Below are positions 28,056 to 37,126 of a DNA stretch of 64,000 bases, piece by piece (position 1 is the stretch's first letter; each line of letters starts with the position of its first letter). Location of the stretch: contig JADJTX010000003.1 of assembly GCA_016710985.1 (NCBI GenBank), forward strand, positions 236,269 to 300,268. The letters are read 5' to 3'. Source of the stretch: Ignavibacteria bacterium (GTDB lineage Bacteria; Bacteroidota; Ignavibacteria; Tepidaquicellales; Tepidaquicellaceae). The position numbers and the translations under genes were made by a program. Under the pieces are notes generated by a model that was not told where the DNA came from, ran no database searches, and was given only the letters and a program-made list of their open reading frames with translations.

Positions 28056-29985
28056 TTAATTATAATTTTCTCTTTTGACGGATTGTAATTTAAGTTTTTC
28101 TATAAACTCATTCAATTCAAATTTTCCAATATCACCTTTTTGATGCTGACGGACGGAAATATTATTGCTTTCTCTTTCCTTCTCTCCTATGACTATCATA
28201 TAAGGGATTTTTTTGTTCTCGGATTCCCTGATCTTATATCCGATCTTTTCATTACGGGAATCTATCTGAACTCTTAATCCTTCTTTTCTTAGTTTACTAA
28301 AAATATCCTGTGCATAATCCTTCTGCGAATCAGTGATCGGTAAAATACTGACCTGAACAGGCGCTAGCCATAACGGGAAATATCCTGCATAATGCTCAGT
28401 CAAAACTCCGACAAATCTCTCGAAGGAACCGAATATCGCCCTGTGGATCATTACCGGCGTGTGGACTTTACTGTCATCACCTATGTATTCCAATCCGAAT
28501 CTTCCGGCATCGAAAAGTCAAGCTGAATAGTGCCGAGCTGCCAGTTGCGGCGCAAACTGTCCTTTACTACAAAATCAATCTTCGGTCCGTAAAATGCCCC
28601 GTCACCTTCATTGATCTTGTATTTCACTTTTGCACTATCCAGTGCTGAAGCAAGCGCTTTTTCCGAATCATCCCAAACTTCAACCGAACCAATGAACTTC
28701 TCCGGTCGTGTTGAAAGATAAACCTGCACATCCTCAAACCCAAATGTGTTGTAGACTTCAAAAATCAAATTGATAAGAATGATCACTTCCTGCTGTATCT
28801 GATCCGGAGTACAAAAAACATGAGCATCATCCTGTGTAAAGCTCCTGACTCTGAACAAACCTGATAAAACCCCCGACAATTCGTGTCTGTGAACCAATCC
28901 GAATTCATATAATCTCAGAGGCAGATCCCTGTAAGACTTCATACCGGTCTTATATACAAGCGTGCTTCCCGGACAATTCATCGGCTTTACAGCATAGTCT
29001 CTTTCATCAATATCAGTGAAATACATATTCTCTTTATAGTTATCATAATGTCCCGACTGAAGCCATAATTTCTGATTTAATATTATCGGCGTGTTTATTT
29101 CCTGATAATTCAATGCAGTTAATTTTTCCCTTAGATAACTTTTAGATTATTCAAAAGGATCATACCGTTATTATGCCAGAATGGAAATCCCGGACCTTCT
29201 TCATGAAATGAAAATAAATCTAATTCCTTTCCAAGCTTACGATGATCCCGCTTCTTTGCTTCTTCAAGATTTTTTAAATATTCATCAAGTTCTTTTTGTT
29301 TTGGAAAAGAAATACCGTAGATTCTCTGAAGCATCTGCCTTTTTTCATCAACTCTCCAGTATGATCCTGAGACTGAAAGAAGTTTGACAGCTTTGACTTT
29401 TGAAGTTGACGGCAAGTGCGGTCCGCGGCACAGATCAGTGAATTCACCCTGTCCGTAAAGAGACACCTCAGCTTCTTCTTTCGCTATAGTTTCTAATATC
29501 TCAACTTTATAAAGATCCTTTCTCTTATTCTTAAAATATTCAATGGCATCTTCTCTCTTTAATTCCTGCCTCACTGGTTTTAAATCCCGCTTTGAAATCT
29601 CAATCATCTTATCCTCTATCTTCTTCAGATCTTCTTCAGTGAATTTTTTTTCAGAATCTATGTCATAATAAAATCCGCCTTCGATCGCCGGTCCTACACC
29701 GAACCTGGCTCCGGGATACAATTCTTCAATCGCCTGCGCCATCATGTGAGAAGTCGTATGCCAGTAAACTTCTTTACCCTTATCAGAATCAAATTTATGC
29801 AGGACAATATTCGCATCCTCATTAATAGGAGCTGAAAGATCCTTCATTTTCCCATTCACTTCCCCAACAAGAATATCATCTGCAAGCCTTTGACTGATGG
29901 ACGCAGCAATGTCATAAGCCGTTATGCCTTTATCAAATTCTTTAACAGAATTATCCGGAAACGTTATTTTGATCTTGTCTGACAT
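28056..29985 (-). CDS. thrS: Threonyl-tRNA synthetase, two frameshifts
   Basis: Charges tRNA-Thr in the cytoplasm. The N-terminal part has the TGS domain (KITFPDNSVKEFDKG) and the editing domain (HTTSHMMAQAIEELYP, DLCRGPHL). The middle part has the class II motifs (NCPGSTLVYK, RLYEFGLVHRHELSG, RSFTQDDAHVF), and the last part has the anticodon-binding domain (APVQVSILPITDSQ). Missing As (coding strand) in the T runs at 29140-29143 and 28502-28503 split it; restoring them yields NLKSYLREKL and MPERFGLEYIG, both expected. About 643 residues. I start at ATG 29985; the in-frame extension upstream merely translates the heptamer array. Confidence 0.95.
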
Positions 29986-30044
29986 TGAGTATTGAGTATT
30001 GAGTATTAAGTATTGAGTATTGTGTATTGTCATCAATACACAAT
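29984..30044. repeat. Heptamer array and hairpin in the thrS leader
   Basis: Six to seven copies of ATTGAGT-type 7-mers (29984-30031) run right up to the thrS start codon: the ATG itself is formed at the edge of the last unit. The array ends in a perfect 11-base inverted repeat ATTGTGTATTG / CAATACACAAT (30019-30029, 30034-30044) with a four-base loop. Confidence 0.8.
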
Positions 30045-30101
30045 ATTTTTATAACTTAAATAAATTCCAAATCCGAAATTCCAATTTCCAAATTTTAAAA
30101 G

Positions 30102-30175
30102 TGGGCGGTAATGGACTCGAACCAATGACCCCTACCATGTCAAGGTAGTACTCTAACCAACTGAGCTAACCGCCC
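30102..30175 (-). tRNA. tRNA-Val (anticodon GAC)
   Basis: The reverse complement has the perfect acceptor stem GGGCGGT/ACCGCCC with discriminator A. The anticodon stem CTACC/GGTAG encloses TTGACAT, giving GAC. D and T arms are canonical (GGTTCGAGTCC). The 3' CCA is not encoded. Confidence 0.95.
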
Positions 30176-30305
30176 TTTCTTTCGGAACTTGTAAAATACT
30201 CAATTTTGAATTTTTTACAATGGAAGTTTTGATATTAAATTTGGGATTCGGGATTTACTATTTGGGATTTAATTCGGACTATTTGTACATTTTTGCAGGC
30301 CGGGT

Positions 30306-31559
30306 TCACTCCCCATAGCTTCTTACCAGCTTTTCATAAGCATCACTAACTTTAATTCCACGTCGGTCCATTACTATCTTTGCTGTTTCAATTGCTTTCT
30401 CAATGTCATACTTCTCCGGCTTTTTTCCCGCTTCATTCCAAGTAAATGATTCAATCTCTTTTGACGGAAAGCCGCCTCCGAATATATTGGCAAAAATTCC
30501 GATCAAAGTTCCTGTATTCAGCATTGTATTGATCGACGTCTTTGAATGATCACCAATAATACTTCCAAGGAACTGCATTCCCGTATCCACGGCTTCACCT
30601 TTCATTATCGTCGATATTTTTGAATAATTATTTTTAAGATCACTCGTTACTGTATCTGCTCCGAGATTTACAAACGGGCAAATGTAGGAATGACCGACGA
30701 ATCCGTCGTGCTGCTTATTAACATAAGAATGAAATACAGATTCAGCTATCTCTCCTGCAACCTTCGAATTTTCACCAATGACACATGGTCCGTAGACCTT
30801 CGATCCGGATTTTATCAGGCAGTTTTTCCCAATGTAAACAGGTCCTTTAATGTAAGTGAATGGTTCAATGGTCGTATTTTCTTCTATTATTATTTTTCCG
30901 GCTGATGCATCAAGTACAACTTCCGGCAATACATTCACATTTTTTGAAATATGGATCCTTTTATGTTCAATAAAACTATCTCTGTTCTTTATTCTCTGAA
31001 GTTTTTTATTCTCTTTTAAATTCAGAAAATAATTTAAATCATCGTCCAAACCTCCGTGAATCATATGATCAATTATGTCCCAGGCACAATTAATCACACG
31101 AATATTAAAATTATCTTTTAAAGAAATGCTTTTTGACTTCAGCATTTCAAAAAAATCTCCATCAAACACATTGTCACCGTTTTCAATCTTTTCTTTTACA
31201 TTTTGAATTTTATCTTTTGTAATATAAGCAGCTACGATTTCATTATTGAAAATGTAACAGGAATTTTTTTCTTTTTTAGATATCAAATACTTTATTGAAT
31301 CTTCCGTGAAGATTACTCTTCCGTTAAGAAGAATGTAATCATCATTCGAAATGGAATTGATCTTGTATTTATAAAGTTCTTTTAAATATGAAACAAGACT
31401 ATTTCTGCAATGAAGGGAAATTTCATATTTATTATTAATGATGCATTCAATTCTCTGAAGGATTGTGTTCGGCCCAAATCGAATATCATAGGATGCTCTT
31501 AACAGATTTAACGGATATAGATTTTTATATCCGGTATCTTCATATACAAGAATTTTCAT
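30306..31559 (-). CDS. GlmU-like sugar nucleotidyltransferase with left-handed beta-helix
   Basis: A 417-residue protein of the putative sugar nucleotidyltransferase type found in Bacteroidota. The N-terminal half (FEDTGYKNLYPLNLLRASYDIRFG-like opening) corresponds to a divergent GlmU_N2 domain rather than a classical Rossmann nucleotidyltransferase. From about residue 200 hexapeptide repeats (IEENTTIEPFTYIKGPVYIG, LIKSGSKVYGPCVIGENSKV) form a left-handed beta-helix. It probably makes a nucleotide-activated sugar for the envelope, in the cytoplasm, but substrate and direction are unproven. ATG start; the next gene upstream on this strand is rpmE. Confidence 0.75.
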   Translation of the reverse strand: MKILVYEDTGYKNLYPLNLLRASYDIRFGPNTILQRIECIINNKYEISLHCRNSLVSYLKELYKYKINSISNDDYILLNGRVIFTEDSIKYLISKKEKNSCYIFNNEIVAAYITKDKIQNVKEKIENGDNVFDGDFFEMLKSKSISLKDNFNIRVINCAWDIIDHMIHGGLDDDLNYFLNLKENKKLQRIKNRDSFIEHKRIHISKNVNVLPEVVLDASAGKIIIEENTTIEPFTYIKGPVYIGKNCLIKSGSKVYGPCVIGENSKVAGEIAESVFHSYVNKQHDGFVGHSYICPFVNLGADTVTSDLKNNYSKISTIMKGEAVDTGMQFLGSIIGDHSKTSINTMLNTGTLIGIFANIFGGGFPSKEIESFTWNEAGKKPEKYDIEKAIETAKIVMDRRGIKVSDAYEKLVRSYGE

Positions 31560-31589
31560 TGTTCTGAAATTTTATTTATACCTAAAAGT

Positions 31590-31634
31590 CTCTAAGACTC
31601 AAAGTAATTTTCTTAGAGACTTTGAGTCTTAGAG
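31590..31634. repeat. Perfect 16-base palindromic spacer repeat
   Basis: Arms CTCTAAGACTCAAAGT (31590-31605) and ACTTTGAGTCTTAGAG (31619-31634) are exact reverse complements around a 13-base loop. It lies between the GlmU-like gene and the rpmE terminator. Not terminator-like, since no T run follows on either strand. Confidence 0.75.
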
Positions 31635-31678
31635 GTTGATAAAAGTTTTTCTGAGTGAAATGTAGTATAAAAATAAAA

Positions 31679-31703
31679 AAGCCAATATTCAAAATATTGG
31701 CTT
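31679..31703 (-). terminator. Rho-independent terminator after rpmE
   Basis: Arms AAGCCAATATT and AATATTGGCTT with a three-base loop; on the minus strand the stem is followed by a T-rich stretch. It lies 28 bases beyond the rpmE stop. Confidence 0.85.
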
Positions 31704-31731
31704 AATTATGTTTAAAAAACGAGTCTGCTGA

Positions 31732-31989
31732 TTATGATGCTGTTTCTGCTGCAGCTGTAGCTTCTGCTTCCGATTTTTTAGACTTAGCGTATCTCTTATT
31801 GAATTTTTCTACGCGTCCTGCTGTATCAACGATCTTTTGTGTCCCTGTAAAGAAAGGATGACATTGTGAGCAAATTTCCACTTTTATTTCCGGAACTGTC
31901 GAGCGTGTTGTAAACAATACTCCTTTATTCTCTCCGCAATTACAAATTACGTTGCATTTATAGTACTTAGGGTGAAATCCCTTTTTCAT
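31732..31989 (-). CDS. rpmE: 50S ribosomal protein L31
   Basis: An 85-residue L31 of the zinc-binding (C+) type: the Cys set CNVICNCG and EICSQCHPFFTG is complete. The C terminus has an Ala/Glu/Ser-rich extension beyond the usual end. L31 bridges the two ribosomal subunits. It is a single-gene unit bounded by its own terminator and a 399-base upstream spacer. Confidence 0.97.
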   Translation of the reverse strand: MKKGFHPKYYKCNVICNCGENKGVLFTTRSTVPEIKVEICSQCHPFFTGTQKIVDTAGRVEKFNKRYAKSKKSEAEATAAAETAS

Positions 31990-32162
31990 TTAAATTACCT
32001 CTTTCTTTCTTATTAAAACAAATTTAGACAAAAATATCAAATTGGCCGTAGAGTTTCAAGAGGAAATTAAAAATGACTCTGTTTCCTATTATTAACAGAC
32101 ATCCTAACATTGTATGATTGATTTTAAAAACCGGAATATTTTGGACAGCGATAATTTTGTTC

Positions 32163-32266
32163 CTCACAGATTATACAGATGTTCACAGATTTTAAATCTT
32201 GAGTTGATCAATGAATTTTGTTAATGCTTAAGCCTGTTGTTTGAGAAAATCTGTTTAATTTGTGAG
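32163..32266. repeat. Imperfect palindrome of CACAGATT words in the 31990-32388 spacer
   Basis: The 399-base spacer between divergent rpmE and wecB holds no gene. Its structure is an inverted repeat with arms CTCACAGATTATACAGAT (32163-32180) and ATCTGTTTAATTTGTGAG (32249-32266), pairing at 16 of 18 bases, with an extra CACAGATT copy in the left side and a run of eight Ts after the right arm. Promoters for both genes must also lie here, but I cannot place them confidently. Confidence 0.6.
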
Positions 32267-32388
32267 AGATTTTTTTTGGTTGTAGGATTATAAACATTAT
32301 AAATTACACTAAAAAATAATCTTTAATCATCATATTAACTAATCTATATTTTATTTAAATTCATAAAAATTAAAAAGAATTCTTTATA

Positions 32389-33519
32389 TTGAAAAAAATC
32401 ATTTCCGTAGTAGGAGCCAGACCGAATTTCATGAAGATGGCTCCCATTCACAAACAACTTCTGAAACACAAATCAAAAGTTTTACACAAAATAGTTCACA
32501 CTGGTCAGCATTATGACAGTAAAATGTCCGGTGTATTTATTAAAGAGCTGGAGCTTCCGAAACCGGATATTTATCTTGCCGTTGGCTCAAAGTCTCATGC
32601 AGAACAGAAGGCGCATATAATGATCGAGTTTGAAAAAATAGTTTTAAAGGAAAAACCTGATCTCGTATTGGTTTACGGAGACATTAATTCAACTGCCGCG
32701 GCTTCAATAGTAAGTTCAAAAATGCTTAACAGCAATGGAAGACCTGTTCCGGTTGCACATATTGAATCCGGATTAAGAAGCTTTGACAGAACGATGCCTG
32801 AAGAAATTAACCGCATGGTTACTGATGTGCTAGCGGATTTTTTATTTGTTACCGAGCCGGCCGGAATAAGAAATCTTAAGAGCGAAGGCATCAGTGACAG
32901 GAAGATCTTTTTTACCGGCAATACTATGATAGATTCTTTGAAATTTTATTTAAAGAATATCAGTAAATCTGTAATACTTAAAGAGCTCTGCATTTCAAAA
33001 AATAACTTTGCTCTTGTGACTCTTCACAGACCGTCAAATGTTGACAGCAAAGAAAACATGAAGAAGATACTGAGCATCTTTAAAAGCATAAATAAGATCA
33101 ATCCTGAACTTGACATTGTTTTTCCGGTTCATCCGAGGACTATAAAGATGATTGAAAAATTTAAATTAAAAAACTCCTTTGATGAAATTGAAAATCTGAT
33201 CATTACAGAGCCTATGGGCTACCTCGATTTTCTTAATCTGACTTTTAATTCAAAATTTGTCTTAACTGACTCAGGCGGAATACAGGAGGAGACAACTTAT
33301 TTGCAGATCCCCTGTCTTACATTACGTGAAAATACGGAAAGACCCGTAACAGCTGAGATCGGAACAAACGTCATCTGCGGTCTTGATGAAAAATTCATTA
33401 TAAAAAAAATCAGAGAGATAGAAACAGGAAAATTCAAGAAAGGAAAGATTCCGAAACTCTGGGACGGTAATGCCGCCGAGCGAATCGTAAAAATCCTGCT
33501 GGAAAAAATTAAGCTCTGA
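32389..33519 (+). CDS. wecB: UDP-N-acetylglucosamine 2-epimerase (non-hydrolysing)
   Basis: A 376-residue GT-B-fold enzyme. Family motifs: VVGARPNFMKMAPI at the start, HTGQHYD, VYGDINSTAAASI, HIESGLRSFDRTMPEEINR, TLHRPSNVD, VFPVHPRT and LTDSGGIQEE. It interconverts UDP-GlcNAc and UDP-ManNAc for surface polysaccharide synthesis in the cytoplasm. The start is TTG 32389, giving Met-Lys-Lys-Ile directly before the first strand. The next gene follows after 21 bases. Confidence 0.94.
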   Translation: MKKIISVVGARPNFMKMAPIHKQLLKHKSKVLHKIVHTGQHYDSKMSGVFIKELELPKPDIYLAVGSKSHAEQKAHIMIEFEKIVLKEKPDLVLVYGDINSTAAASIVSSKMLNSNGRPVPVAHIESGLRSFDRTMPEEINRMVTDVLADFLFVTEPAGIRNLKSEGISDRKIFFTGNTMIDSLKFYLKNISKSVILKELCISKNNFALVTLHRPSNVDSKENMKKILSIFKSINKINPELDIVFPVHPRTIKMIEKFKLKNSFDEIENLIITEPMGYLDFLNLTFNSKFVLTDSGGIQEETTYLQIPCLTLRENTERPVTAEIGTNVICGLDEKFIIKKIREIETGKFKKGKIPKLWDGNAAERIVKILLEKIKL

Positions 33520-33540
33520 GAATTAATAAATATTTAGGAT

Positions 33541-34266
33541 TTGAAAAACTCAAGACTCAGGAAGGTCATTGAATTATTAAGTGAATATTTTGGAAAACCT
33601 TTTGATAATAATATCAGACAACCTTCGGTACTCGATGTTCTGATAGCGACAAAGCTTTCACAAAACACTACTGATAAAAGTTCTTATGCAGCTTTTACAA
33701 ACTTAAAGAAAACATTCACTAACTGGGAAAAGGCTGCGGAAGCCGGTTTAGATGAACTTAAAGACTGCATTAAAGTCTGCGGTCTGTCTAATACTAAATC
33801 TAAGAATATAAAGGTAATGCTGAATGACATGATCAGGAATTACGGTACTCTTGACCTTTCATTCATGAAAAAATACCGTACTGAAAAAGTCTATGAAGAA
33901 TTATTGCAGTATGACGGAATAGGGATCAAGACTATTTCATGCGTTTTGATCTTTGCAATGGGGAAGGATGCTTTCCCTGTGGATACACATGTGCACAGAG
34001 TTCTAAACAGGCTGGGACTTGTCAGAACAAACTCTCCGGTGAAGACATTTGAACAAATGAGCGGCAAGATCCCTGAAGGAAAAAAATATGAACTTCACAG
34101 CAACCTGATCAAATTCGGAAGGAATATATGCAGAGCAAAGAATCCGTTGTGCAGCATATGTTTTCTATACAGCCTGTGCAGGTTTAAAGAAAAGAGTTTC
34201 TACAGAAAACAGAAAGCTCCTTTAAATAAAGGTGACAATAATTTTATAATACTCGAAAACATATAA
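33541..34266 (+). CDS. nth: Endonuclease III-like DNA glycosylase
   Basis: A 241-residue HhH-GPD glycosylase. The helix-hairpin-helix reads LLQYDGIGIKTISCV, with the catalytic Lys, and the conserved Asp is in FPVDTHVHRVLNRLGL. The 4Fe-4S loop is C-x6-C-x2-C-x5-C (CRAKNPLCSICFLYSLC). It removes oxidised pyrimidines in base excision repair. The N terminus starts at TTG 33541; the C terminus extends about 30 basic residues past the Fe-S loop. Assignment to Nth rather than a related HhH family is likely but not certain. Confidence 0.82.
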   Translation: MKNSRLRKVIELLSEYFGKPFDNNIRQPSVLDVLIATKLSQNTTDKSSYAAFTNLKKTFTNWEKAAEAGLDELKDCIKVCGLSNTKSKNIKVMLNDMIRNYGTLDLSFMKKYRTEKVYEELLQYDGIGIKTISCVLIFAMGKDAFPVDTHVHRVLNRLGLVRTNSPVKTFEQMSGKIPEGKKYELHSNLIKFGRNICRAKNPLCSICFLYSLCRFKEKSFYRKQKAPLNKGDNNFIILENI

Positions 34267-34271
34267 TAAAA

Positions 34272-34334
34272 AACCGTCAGACCGATGTTAAATTTACGGA
34301 AACCTTAAATTTTAAGACAAGCGGTCAGACGGTT
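34272..34334. repeat. Nested palindrome after nth
   Basis: Outer arms AACCGTCAGACCG (34272-34284) and CGGTCAGACGGTT (34322-34334) pair at 12 of 13 positions. An inner pair TTAAATTT / AAATTTTAA extends the stem. It fills most of the space between nth and the GT9 gene and could be a terminator or a dispersed palindrome. Confidence 0.65.
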
Positions 34335-34347
34335 AAACTGAACACTT

Positions 34348-35382
34348 TTGAAAATAGACAAAAATAAAATAAAGAAAATCCTTGTAATAAAATTCGGCGG
34401 CATCGGAGACATACTTCTTACTACTCCCGTTCTGCCGAATCTTAAAAGCTATTTCCCCGAAGCTGAAATAAATTTCCTTACATTAAGACATTCGCGTGAC
34501 ATATTAATTGATAACCCCTATCTGTCCCGGGCATTTACTTATGATCCGAGTGAAGACAAATCCTGGTGTCTGATAAAAAATATCCGTCAGCAAAAATACG
34601 ACCTGGTAATAGACCTCTTCGGCAATCCGCGCACTGCTTTTATAACATTTATGAGCGGAGCTAAATACAGATTCGGATTTAAATTTCGCGGAAGAGATTA
34701 TGCATACAACATAAAAATAATGGGAAGAGGCGGGGAAGTTCATAATGTTGATTTCAATCTTGATGCCTTGAGGGCTCTTGAAATTCCAATTGTTTCCCGG
34801 AAATTATATTTGCCGGTAAACATCGTTCATGAGGAATTTGCAGATGAATTCATTAAGTCAAATAAAATAGATGTAAAAAAGATCATAGGCATTTCCAAGA
34901 CAGGCGGATGGGAATCAAAAAGATATAAGCGGGATGATTACATTGAACTGATAAACCGTTTAAATGAACAGTATGATGTTAATTTTATTTTAATATGGGG
35001 TAACCAAAAGGAAAGGGAAAACTGCGAATACATAAAGAGCCGGATCCCGAAAGGAAATGCTTTCCTGATCCCCGACAGTCCGATAAGGTACCTGGGCGCT
35101 ATCATATGTAAATGCGACATGGTAATCGGCAATGACTCAGGACCCCTTCATATTGCCGTGGCAATGGGAGTTCCGACGCTTGGTATCTACGGTCCCACAA
35201 ATCCAAAACTTCAGGGTCCTTACGGCGAAAACAATTTATCGGTCGTGAATGATAAACTTGACTGTCTGTATTGTAATTTACTTGATTGTCCGATTGGTAA
35301 TATCTGCATGACAGAATTATCGAAAGATAAGATCATTGATAAAATCAAAGAGCTGATCAGGATAAATAAAATTGAAATATAG
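34348..35382 (+). CDS. GT9 family heptosyltransferase
   Basis: A 344-residue ADP-heptose:LPS heptosyltransferase-like protein. The opening IKFGGIGDILLTTPVLPNLK and the donor-binding region IGNDSGPLHIAVAMGVPTLGIYGPT are typical of the WaaC/WaaF/RfaQ family. It acts on LPS core at the cytoplasmic face of the inner membrane. TTG start at 34348. Its stop codon overlaps the first unit of a nonamer repeat array. Core position (I, II or III) cannot be told. Confidence 0.88.
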   Translation: MKIDKNKIKKILVIKFGGIGDILLTTPVLPNLKSYFPEAEINFLTLRHSRDILIDNPYLSRAFTYDPSEDKSWCLIKNIRQQKYDLVIDLFGNPRTAFITFMSGAKYRFGFKFRGRDYAYNIKIMGRGGEVHNVDFNLDALRALEIPIVSRKLYLPVNIVHEEFADEFIKSNKIDVKKIIGISKTGGWESKRYKRDDYIELINRLNEQYDVNFILIWGNQKERENCEYIKSRIPKGNAFLIPDSPIRYLGAIICKCDMVIGNDSGPLHIAVAMGVPTLGIYGPTNPKLQGPYGENNLSVVNDKLDCLYCNLLDCPIGNICMTELSKDKIIDKIKELIRINKIEI

Positions 35383-35508
35383 TGTGTCGAGTGTGTGGAG
35401 TGTGTAAAGTGTTTTGAGTGTGTGGAGTGTGTTGAGTGGGTTGAGTGTGTAGAGTGAGTTGAGTGTGTTGAGTGTGTTGAGTGGGTTGAGTTTGTAGAGT
35501 GGTTGAGT
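35382..35508. repeat. Nonamer tandem array (GTGTGTTGA)
   Basis: About 14 units of 9 bases with consensus GTGTGTTGA (variants GTGTGTGGA, GTGGGTTGA, GTGTGTAGA). The first unit starts in the stop codon of the GT9 gene. It has no spacers, so it is not a CRISPR array. Confidence 0.85.
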
Positions 35509-35529
35509 CGTGTGATCTCTAACGTTTCA

Positions 35530-35592
35530 CGTCAGACATCTGACATCTGACGTCTGACGTCTGACGTCTTGCGTCTCGCGTCTTGCGTCTTA
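35530..35592. repeat. Heptamer tandem array (CTGACGT)
   Basis: About nine units of 7 bases drifting from CTGACAT through CTGACGT to CTTGCGT. It follows the nonamer array after 21 bases; together the two fill the spacer before the POT transporter gene. Confidence 0.85.
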
Positions 35593-35634
35593 AAAAAATA
35601 TTGGATATTTTGCTGAACATAATTTTCAAATAAA

Positions 35635-36996
35635 ATGGCAGAAGAAAATAAACTAAAGTATCCGAAAGGCATTCCGTATATAATCGGGAATGAACTGTCG
35701 GAAAGATTCAGCTATTACGGAATGCGCGCGATACTTGTAGTATTTATGACACAGTATCTGATGACACAGGGACGGCCTGATCCGATGAGTGAGAATGAGG
35801 CGACTACATGGTATCATTTATTTACAATGGTAAATTATTTTACCCCTATACTTGGGGCAATCATCGCAGATGTATTCTGGGGAAAATATAAGACGATAAT
35901 TTTGCTGTCAATAGTTTATGTACTCGGTCATCTCGCATTGGCGATTGATGAATCCCGCATCGGACTCTCGATTGGACTTACTTTGATTGCAATAGGAGCA
36001 GGCGGAATAAAGCCGTGTGTTTCTGCCCACGTAGGAGATCAGTTTGAAGAGAAGAATAAATCTTTATTAGAAAAAATATTCGGCTACTTTTACTTTTCAA
36101 TAAATCTCGGCGCAGCAGCTTCTACTCTGCTGATTCCTTTCCTGCTTGATAATTACGGTCCTCATGTTGCTTTCGGTGTTCCCGGATTATTAATGTTCAT
36201 TGCTACTATCGTTTTCTGGAGGGGAAGAAAAGTTTTCATCGCAATTCCCCCTGTCGGATGGAAAGCATATAAGAGAGATGTATTCAGTCCGCAGGGAAAG
36301 AAAGCGATATTCAATTTAAGTGTTATGTATATTTTCATTTCCATTTTTTGGTCGCTGTTTGATCAGTCGGGATCTTCATGGGTTTTGCAGTCTGAGAAGA
36401 TGGACAGAATGGTAGATCTTGGATTTGTAAAGTTTGAATTGCTTGCTTCGCAGATCCAGGCAATAAATCCTTTACTGATAATGCTTTTCATCCCGCTCTT
36501 TACTTATGTGCTATACCCTGTTACAAATAAATTTTTCCAAATGACACCTTTGAGAAAAATTACCATAGGAATGTTATTAGCCGGCTTTTCTTTTGTAATA
36601 GTTGCAGTGGCAGAAACTTCAATACTTGCAGGCGGAACACCGAGCATAATATGGCAATTCTGGGCTTATGTAATTTTAACCGCAGCCGAAGTAATGGTCT
36701 CAATTACCGGTCTTGAATTTTCTTACACTCAATCTCCCAACAGCATGAAGTCTTTTGTAATGGGATTATGGTTTCTCGGTGTCTCACTGGGAAACGGAAT
36801 AACCGCCCTTGTGAATGCCATCATTGTAAATCCTGACGGAACATTAAAACTTACAGGCTCCGAATACTTTTGGTTCTTTGCAATTCTTATGTTCGTTACT
36901 GCAATTGCTTTTGTATTTGTTGCCTCAAGGTATAAGACAGAAAGCTATATTCAGACACGGGATTCATTACCGGACCCGCTGCTTGTTGAGAATTGA
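35635..36996 (+). CDS. POT family proton-dependent oligopeptide transporter
   Basis: A 453-residue MFS protein with 12 or more hydrophobic segments. The POT signature is clear: ELSERFSYYGMRAILVVFMTQYL in helix 1 (the ExxERFxYY motif for proton coupling), and GAIIADVFWGKYKTI and FYFSINLGAA further on. It imports di- and tripeptides across the inner membrane with protons. ATG start. It stands between two GT9 genes with repeat arrays on both sides, so it is probably an independent unit. Confidence 0.92.
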   Translation: MAEENKLKYPKGIPYIIGNELSERFSYYGMRAILVVFMTQYLMTQGRPDPMSENEATTWYHLFTMVNYFTPILGAIIADVFWGKYKTIILLSIVYVLGHLALAIDESRIGLSIGLTLIAIGAGGIKPCVSAHVGDQFEEKNKSLLEKIFGYFYFSINLGAAASTLLIPFLLDNYGPHVAFGVPGLLMFIATIVFWRGRKVFIAIPPVGWKAYKRDVFSPQGKKAIFNLSVMYIFISIFWSLFDQSGSSWVLQSEKMDRMVDLGFVKFELLASQIQAINPLLIMLFIPLFTYVLYPVTNKFFQMTPLRKITIGMLLAGFSFVIVAVAETSILAGGTPSIIWQFWAYVILTAAEVMVSITGLEFSYTQSPNSMKSFVMGLWFLGVSLGNGITALVNAIIVNPDGTLKLTGSEYFWFFAILMFVTAIAFVFVASRYKTESYIQTRDSLPDPLLVEN

Positions 36997-37005
36997 TTGA
37001 TTTTG

Positions 37006-37124
37006 GTATTGAGTAGTGAGTAGTGAGTAGTGGTTACTGGGTATTGGGTACTATAATGAACAATGAAAAATGCTTACTACTCAATACCCAAATACTCAAG
37101 ACCCAATACCCAATACACAATACT
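37006..37124. repeat. Inverted pair of heptamer arrays before a GT9 gene
   Basis: The left array (37006-37053) has 7-mers GAGTAGT/GGGTATT; the right array (37073-37124) has the opposite orientation (CTCAATA, CCCAATA, CACAATA). The words GGGTATT and AATACCC are complementary, so the spacer can fold into a long hairpin. The right array ends three bases before the start codon at 37127. Confidence 0.8.
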
Positions 37125-37126
37125 AA

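Noticed and set aside
29986..30036. N-terminal extension of ThrS (NTQY repeats)
   Set aside because: It is just the translation of the heptamer array; the TGS domain begins after ATG 29985.
35382..35592. Tandem arrays as a CRISPR or origin iterons
   Set aside because: Unit lengths of 7 and 9 bases without spacers, no dnaA, no AT-rich unwinding region and no replication genes nearby.
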